Under the pieces are notes generated by a model. The model was given only the letters and a program-made list of their open reading frames with translations, did no database searches and was not told the DNA's origin. 64,000 nt of DNA from Nioella sp965215655 (GTDB lineage: Bacteria; Pseudomonadota; Alphaproteobacteria; Rhodobacterales; Rhodobacteraceae): assembly GCF_965215655.1 (NCBI RefSeq), contig NZ_OZ244111.1, positions 1,054,001 to 1,118,000 of the forward strand, given 5' to 3'. Below are positions 8,059-17,842 of the stretch, piece by piece; position 1 is the stretch's first letter; each line of letters starts with the position of its first letter. A program made the translations under genes and the position numbers.

Positions 8059-10302
8059 TCAGCCCACCCGCTTCAGCCAGTCCATCACGGCAGGCCGCAC
8101 CGATTGTGCCCCTTGGGCCTGGGCCTCGTTGATGACGGCGCGGGCTTCGCGCAGGTCCACACGGCGCAGCAGGGATTTCACCGGGCCGATCGAGGCGGGT
8201 CGCATCGACAGTGCCCTCAGCCCCATGGCGGCGAAACACAGCGCCTCGACCGGGCGGCCCGCATCTTCGCCGCAGAAGCTGAGCGGCGTATCCGTCTCCT
8301 GGCAACGCTCGACGATCTGGCCCAGGAAGGTCAGGAAGCTGACGTTGAGCGTGTCATAGCGTCGTCGCACCCGTTCGTTTTCGCGGTCGGCGGCAAAGAA
8401 GAACTGTTTCAGGTCATTGCCGCCGATAGAGATGAAATCGGCCAGTTCGAAGAACTGACGCGGCGCGAAGGCCAGCGAGGGGGTTTCCAGCATGGCGCCG
8501 ATCTCGACGCTTTCGGGCAGGGTGTGGCCGAGCGCGGCTTCGCGGTCCAGCTCACGCAACAGGTGGTCGCGGGCGGCGGTGAATTCCTCGAACTGGGCGA
8601 TGAAAGGGAACATCACGGTCAGCGGCCTGCCATTGGCGGCCCGAATAAGCGCCTGTAGCTGCATCCGCATGACGCCCGACTTGTCCAGCCCCACCCGGAT
8701 CGCCCGCCAGCCAAGCGCCGGGTTGGGTTCATCCTGCGGCTTCATATAGGGCAGCACCTTGTCCGACCCGATATCGAGGGTGCGGAAACAGACCCGTTTG
8801 CCGCCTGCGGCATCCATGACACGCGCATAGAGTGCGGCCAGTTCGCCCCGCTTTGGCACGGTGTTGCGGGTCAGGAATTGCAGCTCGGTGCGGAAAAGCC
8901 CCACGCCCTCGGCCCCGGAGGAGGGCAGCGAGGGCAGATCGGCCATCAGCCCGGCATTCATCGTCAGCGCGATATGCGCCCCATCCAGCGTTTCGGCGGG
9001 CTTGTCACGGATCGAGGCATAGCGTTCCTGCGCGGCGGCGCGCATGGCGATCTTGTCGCGGAAGGCGGTGGCCACGGTTTCCTCGGGGCGCAGGTGAACG
9101 ACCCCCGCATCGCCATCGACAAGGATCGTGTCGCCGTTCAGCGCCTCTTGCGTGATCCGCCCCGCGTGGACGATCAGCGGGATCGCAAGCGCGCGGGCGA
9201 CAATGGCGGCGTGACTCGCGACCGAGCCTTCCTCCAGCACCACGCCCTTGAGGGATCGGCCATAATCCAGCAGTTCCGCAGGGCCGATATTGCGCGCCAC
9301 CAGAACCGGATTTTCCGGCATCTGCGCGCCGGTGTCGGCCCCCTGACCGGTCAGCTGCCGCAGCAGGCGGTTGGAGAGGTCGTCAAGATCGTGAAGGCGT
9401 TCGCGCAGATAGGCGTCGGGCACCGTCTGCATCCTTGCGCGGGCGGTGGATTGTTCCTTTTCGACGGCTGCCTCGGCGGACAGGCCGCGTTCGATGTCTT
9501 CCTCCATCCGCCGCATCCAGCCGCGGGAATTGGCGAACATGCGATAGGCCTGGAGCACCTCGATCTGTTCGGCATCGCCCTTGGGGGCATTGGACAGCAT
9601 CTGGTCGACCGACATGCGCAGCTTGTCCACCGCCTCGGTCAGGCGCTTGCGCTCCTCGGCGGGGTCGTCGGCAATCGGGTTGGTGATTACCACGCGCGGC
9701 TCGTGCAGCCAGACCTTGCCCTCGGCCGCGCCCTCTTGCCCGATGCCGCCATGGAACACCACCGATTGCTGGTGGCGGGCGGACATGGCTTCGCCCTCAC
9801 CGACGAAGGCGCCAAGCTCGGTCATTTCGGCCAGTACCATGGCGACGACCTCGACGGCATAAAGCTCATCGTCGGTGAAGCTGCGCGCCTCTTTCGACTG
9901 GATGACCAGCACACCAAGCTTTTCGCCTAGCCGCTGGATGGGCACGCCGAGGAAAGAGGTGAAGGCCTCCTCGCCGGTTTCGGGCATGTAGCGGAAGCCG
10001 GGTTCGGCGGGGGCGTTGTCGGTGTTCACCGGCCGCATGCGACTGGCGACGCGGCCCACAAGGCCCTCGCCCACGCGCAGGCGGGTGACGTGCACGGCCT
10101 CTTGCGCAAGGCCCTCGGTGGCACAAAGCTCCAGCGTGATGGCATCGCGGAACAGGTAGATGGAACAGACTTCGCAGCCAAGCGAATCGGCGATGATATG
10201 GGTGATCCGGTCCAGCCGTTCCTGACCGGCACCGGCCTCGGCCAGTGTCGCCTGCAAGCGGCGGAGCAGTTTCCTGCTCTCGGTTTCTGTCCTTTCGGGC
10301 AT
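8059..10302 (-). CDS. ptsP: Phosphoenolpyruvate-protein phosphotransferase of the nitrogen PTS (EI-Ntr)
   Basis: A 747-residue enzyme that autophosphorylates from PEP and passes the phosphate to NPr, heading a regulatory phosphorelay tied to nitrogen and potassium status. Residues 1-165 are a GAF domain that in characterised homologues senses glutamine or 2-oxoglutarate. Then come the EI N-domain with the active-site histidine in GSVASHAAIVAR (His364) and the PEP-binding C-domain with GVGLFRTELQFLTR, LDIGSDK and the SIGGNDLKQF segment. Length equals E. coli PtsP. The start at 10302 has GGGAAG upstream; the open frame above it is not conserved. It follows lysC on the same strand beyond a terminator, so it is probably its own unit. 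Confidence 0.93.
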   Translation of the reverse strand: MPERTETESRKLLRRLQATLAEAGAGQERLDRITHIIADSLGCEVCSIYLFRDAITLELCATEGLAQEAVHVTRLRVGEGLVGRVASRMRPVNTDNAPAEPGFRYMPETGEEAFTSFLGVPIQRLGEKLGVLVIQSKEARSFTDDELYAVEVVAMVLAEMTELGAFVGEGEAMSARHQQSVVFHGGIGQEGAAEGKVWLHEPRVVITNPIADDPAEERKRLTEAVDKLRMSVDQMLSNAPKGDAEQIEVLQAYRMFANSRGWMRRMEEDIERGLSAEAAVEKEQSTARARMQTVPDAYLRERLHDLDDLSNRLLRQLTGQGADTGAQMPENPVLVARNIGPAELLDYGRSLKGVVLEEGSVASHAAIVARALAIPLIVHAGRITQEALNGDTILVDGDAGVVHLRPEETVATAFRDKIAMRAAAQERYASIRDKPAETLDGAHIALTMNAGLMADLPSLPSSGAEGVGLFRTELQFLTRNTVPKRGELAALYARVMDAAGGKRVCFRTLDIGSDKVLPYMKPQDEPNPALGWRAIRVGLDKSGVMRMQLQALIRAANGRPLTVMFPFIAQFEEFTAARDHLLRELDREAALGHTLPESVEIGAMLETPSLAFAPRQFFELADFISIGGNDLKQFFFAADRENERVRRRYDTLNVSFLTFLGQIVERCQETDTPLSFCGEDAGRPVEALCFAAMGLRALSMRPASIGPVKSLLRRVDLREARAVINEAQAQGAQSVRPAVMDWLKRVG

Positions 10303-10460
10303 ATTGACTTCCCTGGATCCCTGCCGGGCGTTCTGCCCCCCGCAACCAGCAATACCGTGCCGGTCGGGGTGGGCGCAATGCGCAAGACAATGTGTTAGCG
10401 CCAACCGGCGGAATGCCGGGGGTCAGGGCCGTGAACGCGTCGCGGAGCGGTCGAATGCAA

Positions 10461-10490
10461 AAGAAAAGGGCGCTTCGTGTCGCGCCCTTT
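10461..10490 (-). terminator. Rho-independent terminator after lysC
   Basis: Arms AAAGGGCGC (10465-10473) and GCGCCCTTT (10482-10490) enclose an 8-base loop. Read on the minus strand the second arm is followed by a TTTTCTTTT tract. It lies 29 bases past the lysC stop codon and separates lysC from ptsP. Confidence 0.82.
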
Positions 10491-10518
10491 GCCTGTAGCT
10501 CATCTGGCTCCGGTCCGG

Positions 10519-11757
10519 TCAGCCCGCCTTTTCCAGTTCGAACGCGTCATGAAGTGCCTGAACGGCCAGTTCCATGTATTTGCGGTCGATCAGGACCGAG
10601 ACCTTGATCTCGGAGGTGGTGATCACCTTGATGTTGATATTCTCGTCACGCAGGGCCTGGAACATCCGGGCGGCCACACCAGCGTGGCTGCGCATGCCGA
10701 TGCCGACGATCGAGACCTTGGCGACATTGGTGTCCGAGATCAGCCCGTGGAAGTTGATCTCGCCCCGCTCTTTCGCGGCGTTGAGCGCCTGTTCGGCCCG
10801 CGCCACCTGGTTGGTGGGGCAGGAGAAGGTCATGTCGGTGCGGCCCTCTTCCGAGATGTTCTGCACGATCATGTCCACATTCACGCCTGCCTCGGCCAGC
10901 GGGCCGAAGATGGCGGCGGAGACACCGGGGCGGTCGGCGACCGAGACCAGGGTGACCTTGGCCTCGTCCTTGGAATAGGCGACACCTGCAACTGCGTTGG
11001 CTTCCATGACGTCCTCCTCATCGCAGACGAGGGTTCCGGCCTCGTCCGTCTGCTCTTCGAAAGAGCTTAGCACCCGAAGGCGCACCTTGTATTTCATTGC
11101 GAGTTCGACCGAGCGGGTCTGCAATACCTTGGCGCCAAGCGAGGCCAATTCCAGCATTTCCTCGAAGGCGATGCGGTCGAGCTTGCGGGCCTTGTCGCAG
11201 ATGCGCGGGTCGGTGGTGTAGACCCCGTCCACATCGGTATAGATGTCGCAGCGCTCCGCGCCGAAGGCGGCGGCGAAGGCAACAGCGGTCGTGTCCGATC
11301 CGCCCCGGCCGAGCGTGGTGATGCGGCCCTCTGGCGAAATGCCCTGGAAGCCCGCGACGACGGCCACTTTCATACCCTCGCCGAATTTGGCGTTGATATT
11401 CGTCGTCGGGATTTCCTCGATCCGCGCCGAGGCATGAGCCGAGGTGGTAATGAGCGGCACCTGCCAGCCCTGCCAGCTGCGCGCGGGCACGTCCATTTCC
11501 TGAAGCGTCAGCGCCATGAGGCCCGCGGTCACGTTTTCACCTGAGCTGACCACCGCGTCATATTCGCGGGCATCGTACAAATGCGAGGTTTCCTCGACAT
11601 AGCCTACGAGCTTGTTGGTCTCACCGGACATGGCCGAGACGATGACGATCACGTCATAGCCATTGGCAACCTCGCGGCCCACGCGCTTGGCGGCGCGGCG
11701 GATACGGTCGAGCGTGGCGACAGAGGTGCCGCCGAATTTCATCACGAGAATGGGCAT
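10519..11757 (-). CDS. lysC: Aspartate kinase
   Basis: A 412-residue aspartokinase, first step from aspartate to lysine, threonine and methionine. The kinase domain (1-245) starts MPILVMKFGGTSVA, has SAMSGETN, and holds LGRGGSDTTAVAFAAA for the aspartate/ATP site. Two ACT domains follow (about 265-335 and 345-405), with SVADRPGVSAAIFGPLAEAGVN and MRSHAGVAARMFQALRDENIN as the effector-binding segments, which normally give feedback inhibition by lysine and/or threonine. Length fits the monofunctional class. It is transcribed alone, divergent from the threonine dehydratase-like gene. Confidence 0.95.
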   Translation of the reverse strand: MPILVMKFGGTSVATLDRIRRAAKRVGREVANGYDVIVIVSAMSGETNKLVGYVEETSHLYDAREYDAVVSSGENVTAGLMALTLQEMDVPARSWQGWQVPLITTSAHASARIEEIPTTNINAKFGEGMKVAVVAGFQGISPEGRITTLGRGGSDTTAVAFAAAFGAERCDIYTDVDGVYTTDPRICDKARKLDRIAFEEMLELASLGAKVLQTRSVELAMKYKVRLRVLSSFEEQTDEAGTLVCDEEDVMEANAVAGVAYSKDEAKVTLVSVADRPGVSAAIFGPLAEAGVNVDMIVQNISEEGRTDMTFSCPTNQVARAEQALNAAKERGEINFHGLISDTNVAKVSIVGIGMRSHAGVAARMFQALRDENINIKVITTSEIKVSVLIDRKYMELAVQALHDAFELEKAG

Positions 11758-11875
11758 GGGTCCCCAGCCGTCCCCCTTTGCGGTTCGCGCGCTTCATACG
11801 GGCGCACGGGGGGCCTGACAAGGGCCGGAGGCAGCGCTAGGGTGCGACCCAATGGATAGGCAAGGAGGGCAGGGG

Positions 11876-12847
11876 ATGCGGTTTTCGGTAGCGGAGCTGG
11901 AGGCAGCAGCGGACCTGGTGCATGGGCAGATGTCACCGACGCCGCAATATCACTGGCCGGGCCTGTCTGCTGCGACCGGGGTCGAGGTCTGGGTGAAGCA
12001 TGAGAATCACGCGCCAACGGGGGCGTTCAAGGTGCGCGGCGGCATCACCTTCATGGACTGGCTGCAGCGCGACCATCCCGAGAGCCCCGGCATCTGCACC
12101 GCGACGCGGGGCAACCACGGCCAAAGCCAGGCGCGGGCGGCAACGGCGGCGGGGCTGAGGGCGCTGGTCTACGTGCCCCATGGCAACTCGGTCGAGAAAA
12201 ACGCGGCGATGCGCGGCTATGGCGCGGAGCTGATGGAGTTCGGCGAGGATTTCGATACCGCCAAGGAAGAGGCGATGCGGGTGGCGGAGGCCGAGGGTCT
12301 GAGCGTGGTGCCGCCTTTCCATAAGGAGCTGGTGCGGGGCGTGGCGACCTATGGGTATGAGCTGTTCTCGGTTTTGAAGGATCTCGACACGGTCTATGTG
12401 CCCATTGGCTGTGGGTCCGGCATCTGCGGGACCATCCTGGCGCGGGATGCGTTTGGGTTGAAAACCGAGGTGGTGGGTGTCGTGTCGGACCACGCGCAGA
12501 CGGCGAAACTGTCTTTTGAGGCGGGGGCGATGGTCGAGACGAACTCGGCGCGCACCTTCGCCGACGGGATGGCGGTGCGGGTGCCGGTGAAGGAGGCGTT
12601 CGAGATTTATTGCGCCGGGGCGGCGCGGATCGTGAGCGTCAGCGAAGAAGAAATCGCGGATGCCATGAGGCTTTACTACACCGCCACGCATAACCTTGCC
12701 GAAGGGGCCGGAGCCGCGCCGCTGGCCGCCCTGATAAAGGAGCGGGAGCGGATGGCGGGCAAGAAGGTGGGCGTGATCCTGTCGGGGGGGAATATCGACA
12801 TGGGCTGGTTCCGCACGGTGCTGGAGGGGGGCGTGCCTGACGTGTGA
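11876..12847 (+). CDS. Threonine/serine dehydratase-like PLP enzyme (fold type II)
   Basis: A 323-residue fold-type II PLP enzyme. The PLP lysine lies in HAPTGAFKVRGG, the variant of the SFKxRG motif of threonine and serine dehydratases; GCGSGICG is the phosphate-binding glycine loop, and VILSGGNIDM closes the active site as in this family. There is no C-terminal ACT regulatory domain, so it is a catabolic or specialised dehydratase, racemase or ammonia-lyase rather than biosynthetic IlvA. The start at 11876 follows AGGAGG with ideal spacing; an ATG at 11852 lacks one. Substrate not determined. Confidence 0.8.
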   Translation: MRFSVAELEAAADLVHGQMSPTPQYHWPGLSAATGVEVWVKHENHAPTGAFKVRGGITFMDWLQRDHPESPGICTATRGNHGQSQARAATAAGLRALVYVPHGNSVEKNAAMRGYGAELMEFGEDFDTAKEEAMRVAEAEGLSVVPPFHKELVRGVATYGYELFSVLKDLDTVYVPIGCGSGICGTILARDAFGLKTEVVGVVSDHAQTAKLSFEAGAMVETNSARTFADGMAVRVPVKEAFEIYCAGAARIVSVSEEEIADAMRLYYTATHNLAEGAGAAPLAALIKERERMAGKKVGVILSGGNIDMGWFRTVLEGGVPDV

Positions 12848-13146
12848 GTTGCGCCGGCTGACGCCGTCGCGGCGGGAGCGCCCCTCCTCGGGCCCCTTCG
12901 GGGCCGTCGTCGGGCCGCGTTGCCACGGGATATCGGTTGGGTCCGGTTTGCCTTGAGTGCGGGTGGTTTTGATGGCGAGGGTGATGCCAGTCTGCTGAGA
13001 GGTCCTGTTGCCGGGATCTGTCCCGTCACAGGACCTGTTCGAGGCTGATTGCGAGTCGCGCCCGCGTCAAGGCCAAGCCGCCTTAGGCGGGCGCATTCGC
13101 GCGCCTTGACCCGGTGCCCTGCTCGCGTTTGCAGCTTGCGGTGATG
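12848..13146. other. Intergenic region with GC-rich hairpins, no gene recognised
   Basis: About 300 bases between two convergent genes. It holds GGCCCC-TTC-GGGGCC at 12891-12905 without a T run, and a nested inverted repeat at 13064-13110 (listed separately). No reading frame with a start, ribosome site and plausible composition was seen. Confidence 0.6.
13066..13110. repeat. Nested inverted repeat
   Basis: GTCAAGGC at 13066-13073 pairs with GCCTTGAC at 13103-13110, and inside it CCGCCT-T-AGGCGG forms a perfect palindrome at 13078-13090. The structure lies between convergent genes and resembles a palindromic intergenic element. A role as terminator is possible, but there is no adjacent T tract. 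Confidence 0.55.
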
Positions 13147-13827
13147 TCAGGGAATGTATTTGGCGGCTTCCTTACGGGCGAAGGGTTTCATCTTCTGCCC
13201 ATGCTCTGCAAGGAAGGCGCTTGCGCGCTCGGGGTCTTTTTTAGAGAGATCGCGCAGCCACCAGGCGACGGCTTTTTGAATAAACCACTCGGGGTCTTCG
13301 GTATAGGCGGCGGCCCATCCAAGGATGCGGTCGCGCGCGGCGGTCTCCGCGGGCTTGGGGTGGCGCTGTTTCGTCCAGGGCAGGGTGAAGACGAGGGCGG
13401 CGCGTTTCGTCCACAGGTGATCGGAGGTGGTCCAGTCCTCGACCGCATCAAGGCGGGTGGGTTCGGCGGTGAGCCTGCGCTGGCCCGCCATGGCAACGGC
13501 ATCGGCGATGGCCCATGAGTCGAAATCGGGGAGCCATCTTTGGATGAGTTGCCATGCGCTGTCATCCTCGGGCCGTATCCGCGCCTGCACCAGCAGTTTG
13601 GCGGCGGTGATCCTGGCCTCGAAGATATTCGTCTGCCAGAGCGCATCGGCGAGCGCGAGCCGGTCTTCCAGTGTCATGGCCTTGCGCCACTCCGCCGCCA
13701 GCGCGTTACAGACCTCGTTCGACAGGCCCAGGTAGGGGCGGTCGATCTTGTGGTAGGCGCGCATCTGCGCGGCCCGGTCCGGGTCAGACTGCGCCTCAAG
13801 CGCGGCGAGCGCGTCCTGGGGTGTCAT
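13147..13827 (-). CDS. DNA alkylation repair protein, AlkD-like
   Basis: A 226-residue all-helical protein of the AlkC/AlkD HEAT-like family, which excises alkylated bases such as 3- and 7-alkylpurines by DNA backbone recognition. Recognisable segments are AYHKIDRPYLGLSN, DALWQTNIFEARITAAKLLV, the WAIADAVAMAG helix, WTKRAALVFTLPW and WFIQKAVAWWLRDLSKKDPE. Its ATG overlaps the glmS stop by four bases (ATGA), so it is coupled to glmS as the third gene of glmU-glmS-alkD. The functional link is not obvious; co-transcription may be incidental. Confidence 0.85.
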   Translation of the reverse strand: MTPQDALAALEAQSDPDRAAQMRAYHKIDRPYLGLSNEVCNALAAEWRKAMTLEDRLALADALWQTNIFEARITAAKLLVQARIRPEDDSAWQLIQRWLPDFDSWAIADAVAMAGQRRLTAEPTRLDAVEDWTTSDHLWTKRAALVFTLPWTKQRHPKPAETAARDRILGWAAAYTEDPEWFIQKAVAWWLRDLSKKDPERASAFLAEHGQKMKPFARKEAAKYIP

Positions 13828-15641
13828 TCCACGGTCACGGATTTGGCGAGGTTGCGCGGCTGGTCCACGTCGGTGCCTTTATGCACGGCGGTGTGATAGG
13901 CGATGAGCTGCGCCGGGATCGAGTAAAGGATCGGCGCGAAGAACGGGTCCACATTGGGCATGATGAGCGTCTGCCAGACGCCTTCGCGCGCCATGCTCGA
14001 CCCCGCCGCATCGGTCACCAGCCAGACCTGGCCTTCGCGCGCCATGACCTCCTGCATATTGCTGACGGTCTTGTCGAAGAGCGCGTCAGTGGGGGCCATG
14101 ACGACCACCGGCACGGTCTTGTCCACCAGTGCGATAGGGCCATGTTTCAGTTCACCGCTCGCGTAGCCCTCGGCGTGGATATAGCTGATTTCTTTGAGCT
14201 TCAGTGCGCCTTCCAGCGCCAGCGGGAACATCGCGCCACGGCCGAGGAAGAGGACGGTCTGCGCGCGGGACAGGCTGCCGGTGTGGCGCTTGATCTGGTC
14301 TTCCAGCGCAAGCGCCTGATTGACGAGGCCGGGAAGGCCGCGCAGCTGCCCCAGCAACTCGGCCTCGCGCGCGGCGTCGATGCGGCCCTTCTGGCGGGCG
14401 GCGAGGATGGCGAGATTGGCCAGAACCGCCAACTGGCAGACGAAAGCCTTGGTCGAGGCAACGCCCACCTCGACCCCGGCCATGATCGGCAAGGCGAGGT
14501 CGCTTTCGCGGGCGATGGAGCTTTCGGGGACGTTGACCACGGAAAGGATACGCGCGGCCTTGCCCTCGCAGTAGCGCAGGGCGGCCAGCGTGTCGGCGGT
14601 TTCGCCCGACTGGCTGACGAATAGCGCGGTGGCGCGGTCGGAGACGGGCGGTTCGCGGTAGCGGAATTCGCTGGCGATATCGACATCGCAGGGCAGGCCG
14701 GCAAGCTGCTCGAACCAGTATTTGGCGACAAGGCAGGCATAGTTTGCGGTGCCGCAGGCCACGAGGATCAGCCGGTCGGTGTTGGTGAAATCAACCTCCC
14801 CTTCGGGGATCTCGACCGCGTCGCCGCTGGAATAATGGGCGAGGCATTCGGCCAGGACGACGGGCTGTTCAAAGACCTCCTTGGCCATGAAATGCTTGTG
14901 TCCGCCCTTGTCGATCTGGGCGGCCTGCGCGGAGATTTTGCGGATCTCGCGGTTGGCGGGGCGGTCTTCCTCGTCGAAGATCTGCACGCCCTGCCGGGTG
15001 ATATAGGCGTAGTCGCCTTCTTCCAGATAGGTGACCCGGTCGGTCATCGGGGCCAGTGCGATGGCGTCGGAGCCCACGAACATCTCGCCCTCGCCATAGC
15101 CCACGGCCAGCGGGCTGCCTTTGCGGGCGGCGACGATCAGATCGTCCTCTCCATGGAACAGGAACGCCAGCGCAAAGGCACCTTCCAGACGGCGCAGGGT
15201 TTCGCGGGCGGCGGCGCGGGGGGCAAGCCCGGTGTCGAGCAGATGTTCGCACAGAAGCGCGATGGTTTCGGTGTCGGTATCGGTGGAAAAGCCGATGCCC
15301 TTTGCGGCGAGATCCGCGCGCAATTCGCGGTAGTTCTCGATGATGCCATTATGCACGACAGCGACGCGGCCCGCCTGATGGGGATGGGCGTTGTCGACCG
15401 TTGGTGCGCCATGGGTGGCCCATCTGGTATGGCCGATACCGGATTTGCCGCGCAGAGGCTCGTGCACCAGAAGATCCGACAGGTTCACCAGCTTGCCCAC
15501 GGCGCGGCGGCGGTCGAGATGGCCATCCTGAACCGTGGCGATCCCGGCACTGTCATAACCGCGATATTCCAGCCGTTTAAGGCTTTCGACCAGAATGGGC
15601 GCGACCTCGTGATTGCCGAGGACTCCGACGATACCGCACAT
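13824..15641 (-). CDS. glmS: Glutamine-fructose-6-phosphate aminotransferase (isomerizing)
   Basis: A 605-residue enzyme making glucosamine-6-phosphate from fructose-6-phosphate and glutamine, the first step to UDP-GlcNAc for peptidoglycan and LPS. The N-terminal glutaminase begins MCGIVGVLG with nucleophile Cys2 and contains GHTRWATHGAPT. Two SIS sugar-isomerase domains follow (about 280-420 and 455-590), with CGTANYACLVAKYW, SQSGETADTLAALR and the C-terminal DQPRNLAKSVTVE tail. It begins one base after the glmU stop (TAA-C-ATG), so both are co-transcribed. I saw no glmS ribozyme, which is expected because that element is a Gram-positive feature. Confidence 0.97.
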   Translation of the reverse strand: MCGIVGVLGNHEVAPILVESLKRLEYRGYDSAGIATVQDGHLDRRRAVGKLVNLSDLLVHEPLRGKSGIGHTRWATHGAPTVDNAHPHQAGRVAVVHNGIIENYRELRADLAAKGIGFSTDTDTETIALLCEHLLDTGLAPRAAARETLRRLEGAFALAFLFHGEDDLIVAARKGSPLAVGYGEGEMFVGSDAIALAPMTDRVTYLEEGDYAYITRQGVQIFDEEDRPANREIRKISAQAAQIDKGGHKHFMAKEVFEQPVVLAECLAHYSSGDAVEIPEGEVDFTNTDRLILVACGTANYACLVAKYWFEQLAGLPCDVDIASEFRYREPPVSDRATALFVSQSGETADTLAALRYCEGKAARILSVVNVPESSIARESDLALPIMAGVEVGVASTKAFVCQLAVLANLAILAARQKGRIDAAREAELLGQLRGLPGLVNQALALEDQIKRHTGSLSRAQTVLFLGRGAMFPLALEGALKLKEISYIHAEGYASGELKHGPIALVDKTVPVVVMAPTDALFDKTVSNMQEVMAREGQVWLVTDAAGSSMAREGVWQTLIMPNVDPFFAPILYSIPAQLIAYHTAVHKGTDVDQPRNLAKSVTVE

Positions 15642-15642
15642 G

Positions 15643-17007
15643 TTACTGCCCCTTCTTGTCCGCTTTCATCGCACGCAGCCGCGCCATGAGCCGGGCGCCT
15701 AGCCCGGTCTTATTGACCTGTTTGGCGCGGCCAAGGGCCATGTCGCCCGCGGGCACGTCACTGGTGATGACAGACCCCGAGCCCGTCATCGCCCCGTCGC
15801 CCACGGTGACCGGGGCCACCAGCATTGTGTTTGACCCGATGAACACGTCGCGGCCCACCATGGTGCGGTGCTTGAAGACGCCGTCATAATTGCAGGTGAT
15901 GGTGCCCGCGCCGATATTGCTGCCCTCGCCGATCTCGGCATCGCCGATATAGGAAAGGTGATTGACCTTGGCGCCTTCGCCGATTTCGGCGGCTTTCACC
16001 TCGACGAAATTGCCGATCCGCGCGTCATTGCCCAGTTCTGCGCCGGGGCGCAGGCGGGCATAAGGCCCCACGGTGACACGGGCCCCCAGATGGCAGCCTT
16101 CCAGATGCGAAAACGCCCGGATCGTGGCGTCATTTTCCACGGTCACACCGGGGCCGAAGACCACATGCGGTTCGATCACCACATCGCGCCCGATCCAGGT
16201 GTCATGGGCAAAGTAGACCGTTTCGGGGGCGGTCATGGTCACGCCGCCTTCAAGTACTTCGGCCCGTTTGCGTTTCTGGAACAGTGCCTCTGCCCCGGCC
16301 AGTTCGGCGCGGGTGTTGATGCCGAGCGTTTCGGCCTCGTCGCAGGTGACGGCGGTGGCGGTCAGGCCCTTTGCGGCGGCAATCGCGGGCACATCCGTCA
16401 GGTAATATTCGCCCGAAGCATTGTCATTGCCGACCTCGGCCAGCAACGCCATCAGCGTCGCGGCGTCAGCTGCCATGAGGCCGGAGTTGCAAAGGGTGAT
16501 GGCGAGTTCGTCAGGGCTGGCGTCCTTGGCCTCGACAATGCGGGCCAGCCGGTCGCTTTCCATCACAAGGCGGCCGTAGCGACCCGGATCGGCGGCCTCG
16601 AACCCCAGAACCACGATGTCATGTGTCGCGCGGGCCGCCAGCATGCGTGCCAGCGTGTCCTCGCTGATGAAGGGTGTGTCGCCGTAAAGGACGATGACAT
16701 CGCCCTCGAACCCTTCCAGAGCGGCGGCGGCCTGCTGAACCGCGTGGCCGGTCCCGAGTTGCTCGGTCTGGGTGACGCAGATGGCGTCCTCGTCATGGGC
16801 GCGCACGGCCTTTTCGACCGCCGCCCCGCCATGGCCGACAACCACCACGGTCCGCTCTGGTGCCAGCGCCGCGCCCGCATCCATCGCATGGACCACCAAA
16901 GGTGCCCCCCCAAGCGGGTGCAGCACCTTCGGAAGATCGGAGTTCATCCGCGTGCCCTGTCCCGCTGCAAGGATCACAAGGGCGCAAGGCCGTTCATCTG
17001 ACTGCAT
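15643..17007 (-). CDS. glmU: Bifunctional N-acetylglucosamine-1-phosphate uridyltransferase / glucosamine-1-phosphate acetyltransferase
   Basis: A 454-residue bifunctional enzyme making UDP-GlcNAc. Residues 1-230 are the nucleotidyltransferase domain with LAAGQGTRMNSDLPKVLHPL; about 250-435 are the left-handed beta-helix acetyltransferase with hexapeptide repeats and the GNFVEVKAAEIGEGAKVNHL and NYDGVFKHRTMVG active-site segments. The start at 17007 has AGGTGA upstream; the frame above is not conserved. It is the first gene of the glmU-glmS-alkD unit and is divergent from gph. Confidence 0.96.
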   Translation of the reverse strand: MQSDERPCALVILAAGQGTRMNSDLPKVLHPLGGAPLVVHAMDAGAALAPERTVVVVGHGGAAVEKAVRAHDEDAICVTQTEQLGTGHAVQQAAAALEGFEGDVIVLYGDTPFISEDTLARMLAARATHDIVVLGFEAADPGRYGRLVMESDRLARIVEAKDASPDELAITLCNSGLMAADAATLMALLAEVGNDNASGEYYLTDVPAIAAAKGLTATAVTCDEAETLGINTRAELAGAEALFQKRKRAEVLEGGVTMTAPETVYFAHDTWIGRDVVIEPHVVFGPGVTVENDATIRAFSHLEGCHLGARVTVGPYARLRPGAELGNDARIGNFVEVKAAEIGEGAKVNHLSYIGDAEIGEGSNIGAGTITCNYDGVFKHRTMVGRDVFIGSNTMLVAPVTVGDGAMTGSGSVITSDVPAGDMALGRAKQVNKTGLGARLMARLRAMKADKKGQ

Positions 17008-17144
17008 GTCACCTGCTTTCGTTTTCTCGCCCCCGGTATTATGCAAGCGGGCAAAGGGCGCAAGGCGGGCTGTCGTCAAAAACCCTTACGGTTCGTTTCA
17101 ATCGCAGGCGGAAACCTGCCATGGCAGTGAGCAAGGGGGCAGGT

Positions 17145-17810
17145 ATGCGCACGGTGATCTTCGATCTGGACGGGACTTTGGCCGATACCAGTGGTGACCT
17201 GATCGCGGCAGGGAATGCGGCGATGGCGGCCATGGGCTATGCGCCTCAACTGGAACGGGGGCGAGATGATCCGACCGCCCTGCGTGGCGGGCGGGCGATG
17301 CTGACACTCAGTTTCGAGCGGCTTGGGCATAGCGACCCGGAACCGGAAATCGACCGGGGCTATCCGATCCTGCTGGAAGCCTATGGGCAGGCGATCGACG
17401 TGCACACGGTGATGTATCCCGGCGCGGTCGCGGCTGTCGAGGCGCTGCGGGCGGACGGGATCCGCGTGGGCGTCTGCACCAACAAGCCCGAGGGGCTGGC
17501 CGAGACCCTGCTGACACGGCTTGGGGTGCGCGGCCTTTTCGGCTCGCTCATCGGGGCCGACACGCTGCCCACGCGCAAGCCGGACCCGGCGCCCTTCGTG
17601 GCATCGGTCGAGAGGGCCGGGGGGGATGTGGCGCGATCCCTGCTGGTTGGCGATACGGTCACCGACCGGGAAACCGCCCGCGCCGCCGGGGTGCCCTCGG
17701 TTCTGGTGACCTTCGGGCCGCTTGGGGGCGGGGTGGTCGAGCTGGCCCCCGAGGCGCTCTTGCACCGCTACGAGGACATGCCGGACCTGGCCCGCCAGCT
17801 TCTGGATTGA
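17145..17810 (+). CDS. gph: HAD-family hydrolase, phosphoglycolate phosphatase-like
   Basis: A 221-residue haloacid dehalogenase-like phosphatase. Motif I is VIFDLDGTLADT (nucleophile Asp7 and general acid Asp9), motif II is CTNKP, motif III the lysine in TRKPDPAPF and motif IV GDTVTDRETARAAG. The pattern fits phosphoglycolate phosphatase, which removes 2-phosphoglycolate formed from DNA 3'-end repair or photorespiration, but other sugar phosphates are possible. The start at 17145 has AGGGGG upstream; an in-frame ATG at 17121 would add eight residues. Confidence 0.82.
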   Translation: MRTVIFDLDGTLADTSGDLIAAGNAAMAAMGYAPQLERGRDDPTALRGGRAMLTLSFERLGHSDPEPEIDRGYPILLEAYGQAIDVHTVMYPGAVAAVEALRADGIRVGVCTNKPEGLAETLLTRLGVRGLFGSLIGADTLPTRKPDPAPFVASVERAGGDVARSLLVGDTVTDRETARAAGVPSVLVTFGPLGGGVVELAPEALLHRYEDMPDLARQLLD

Positions 17811-17842
17811 CGAACGCCGCCTCAGACCCCACAACATTCTCC

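Noticed and set aside
12891..12905. GGCCCC-TTC-GGGGCC hairpin as terminator
   Set aside because: There is no T run on either strand, so it is reported only as a hairpin in the gap.
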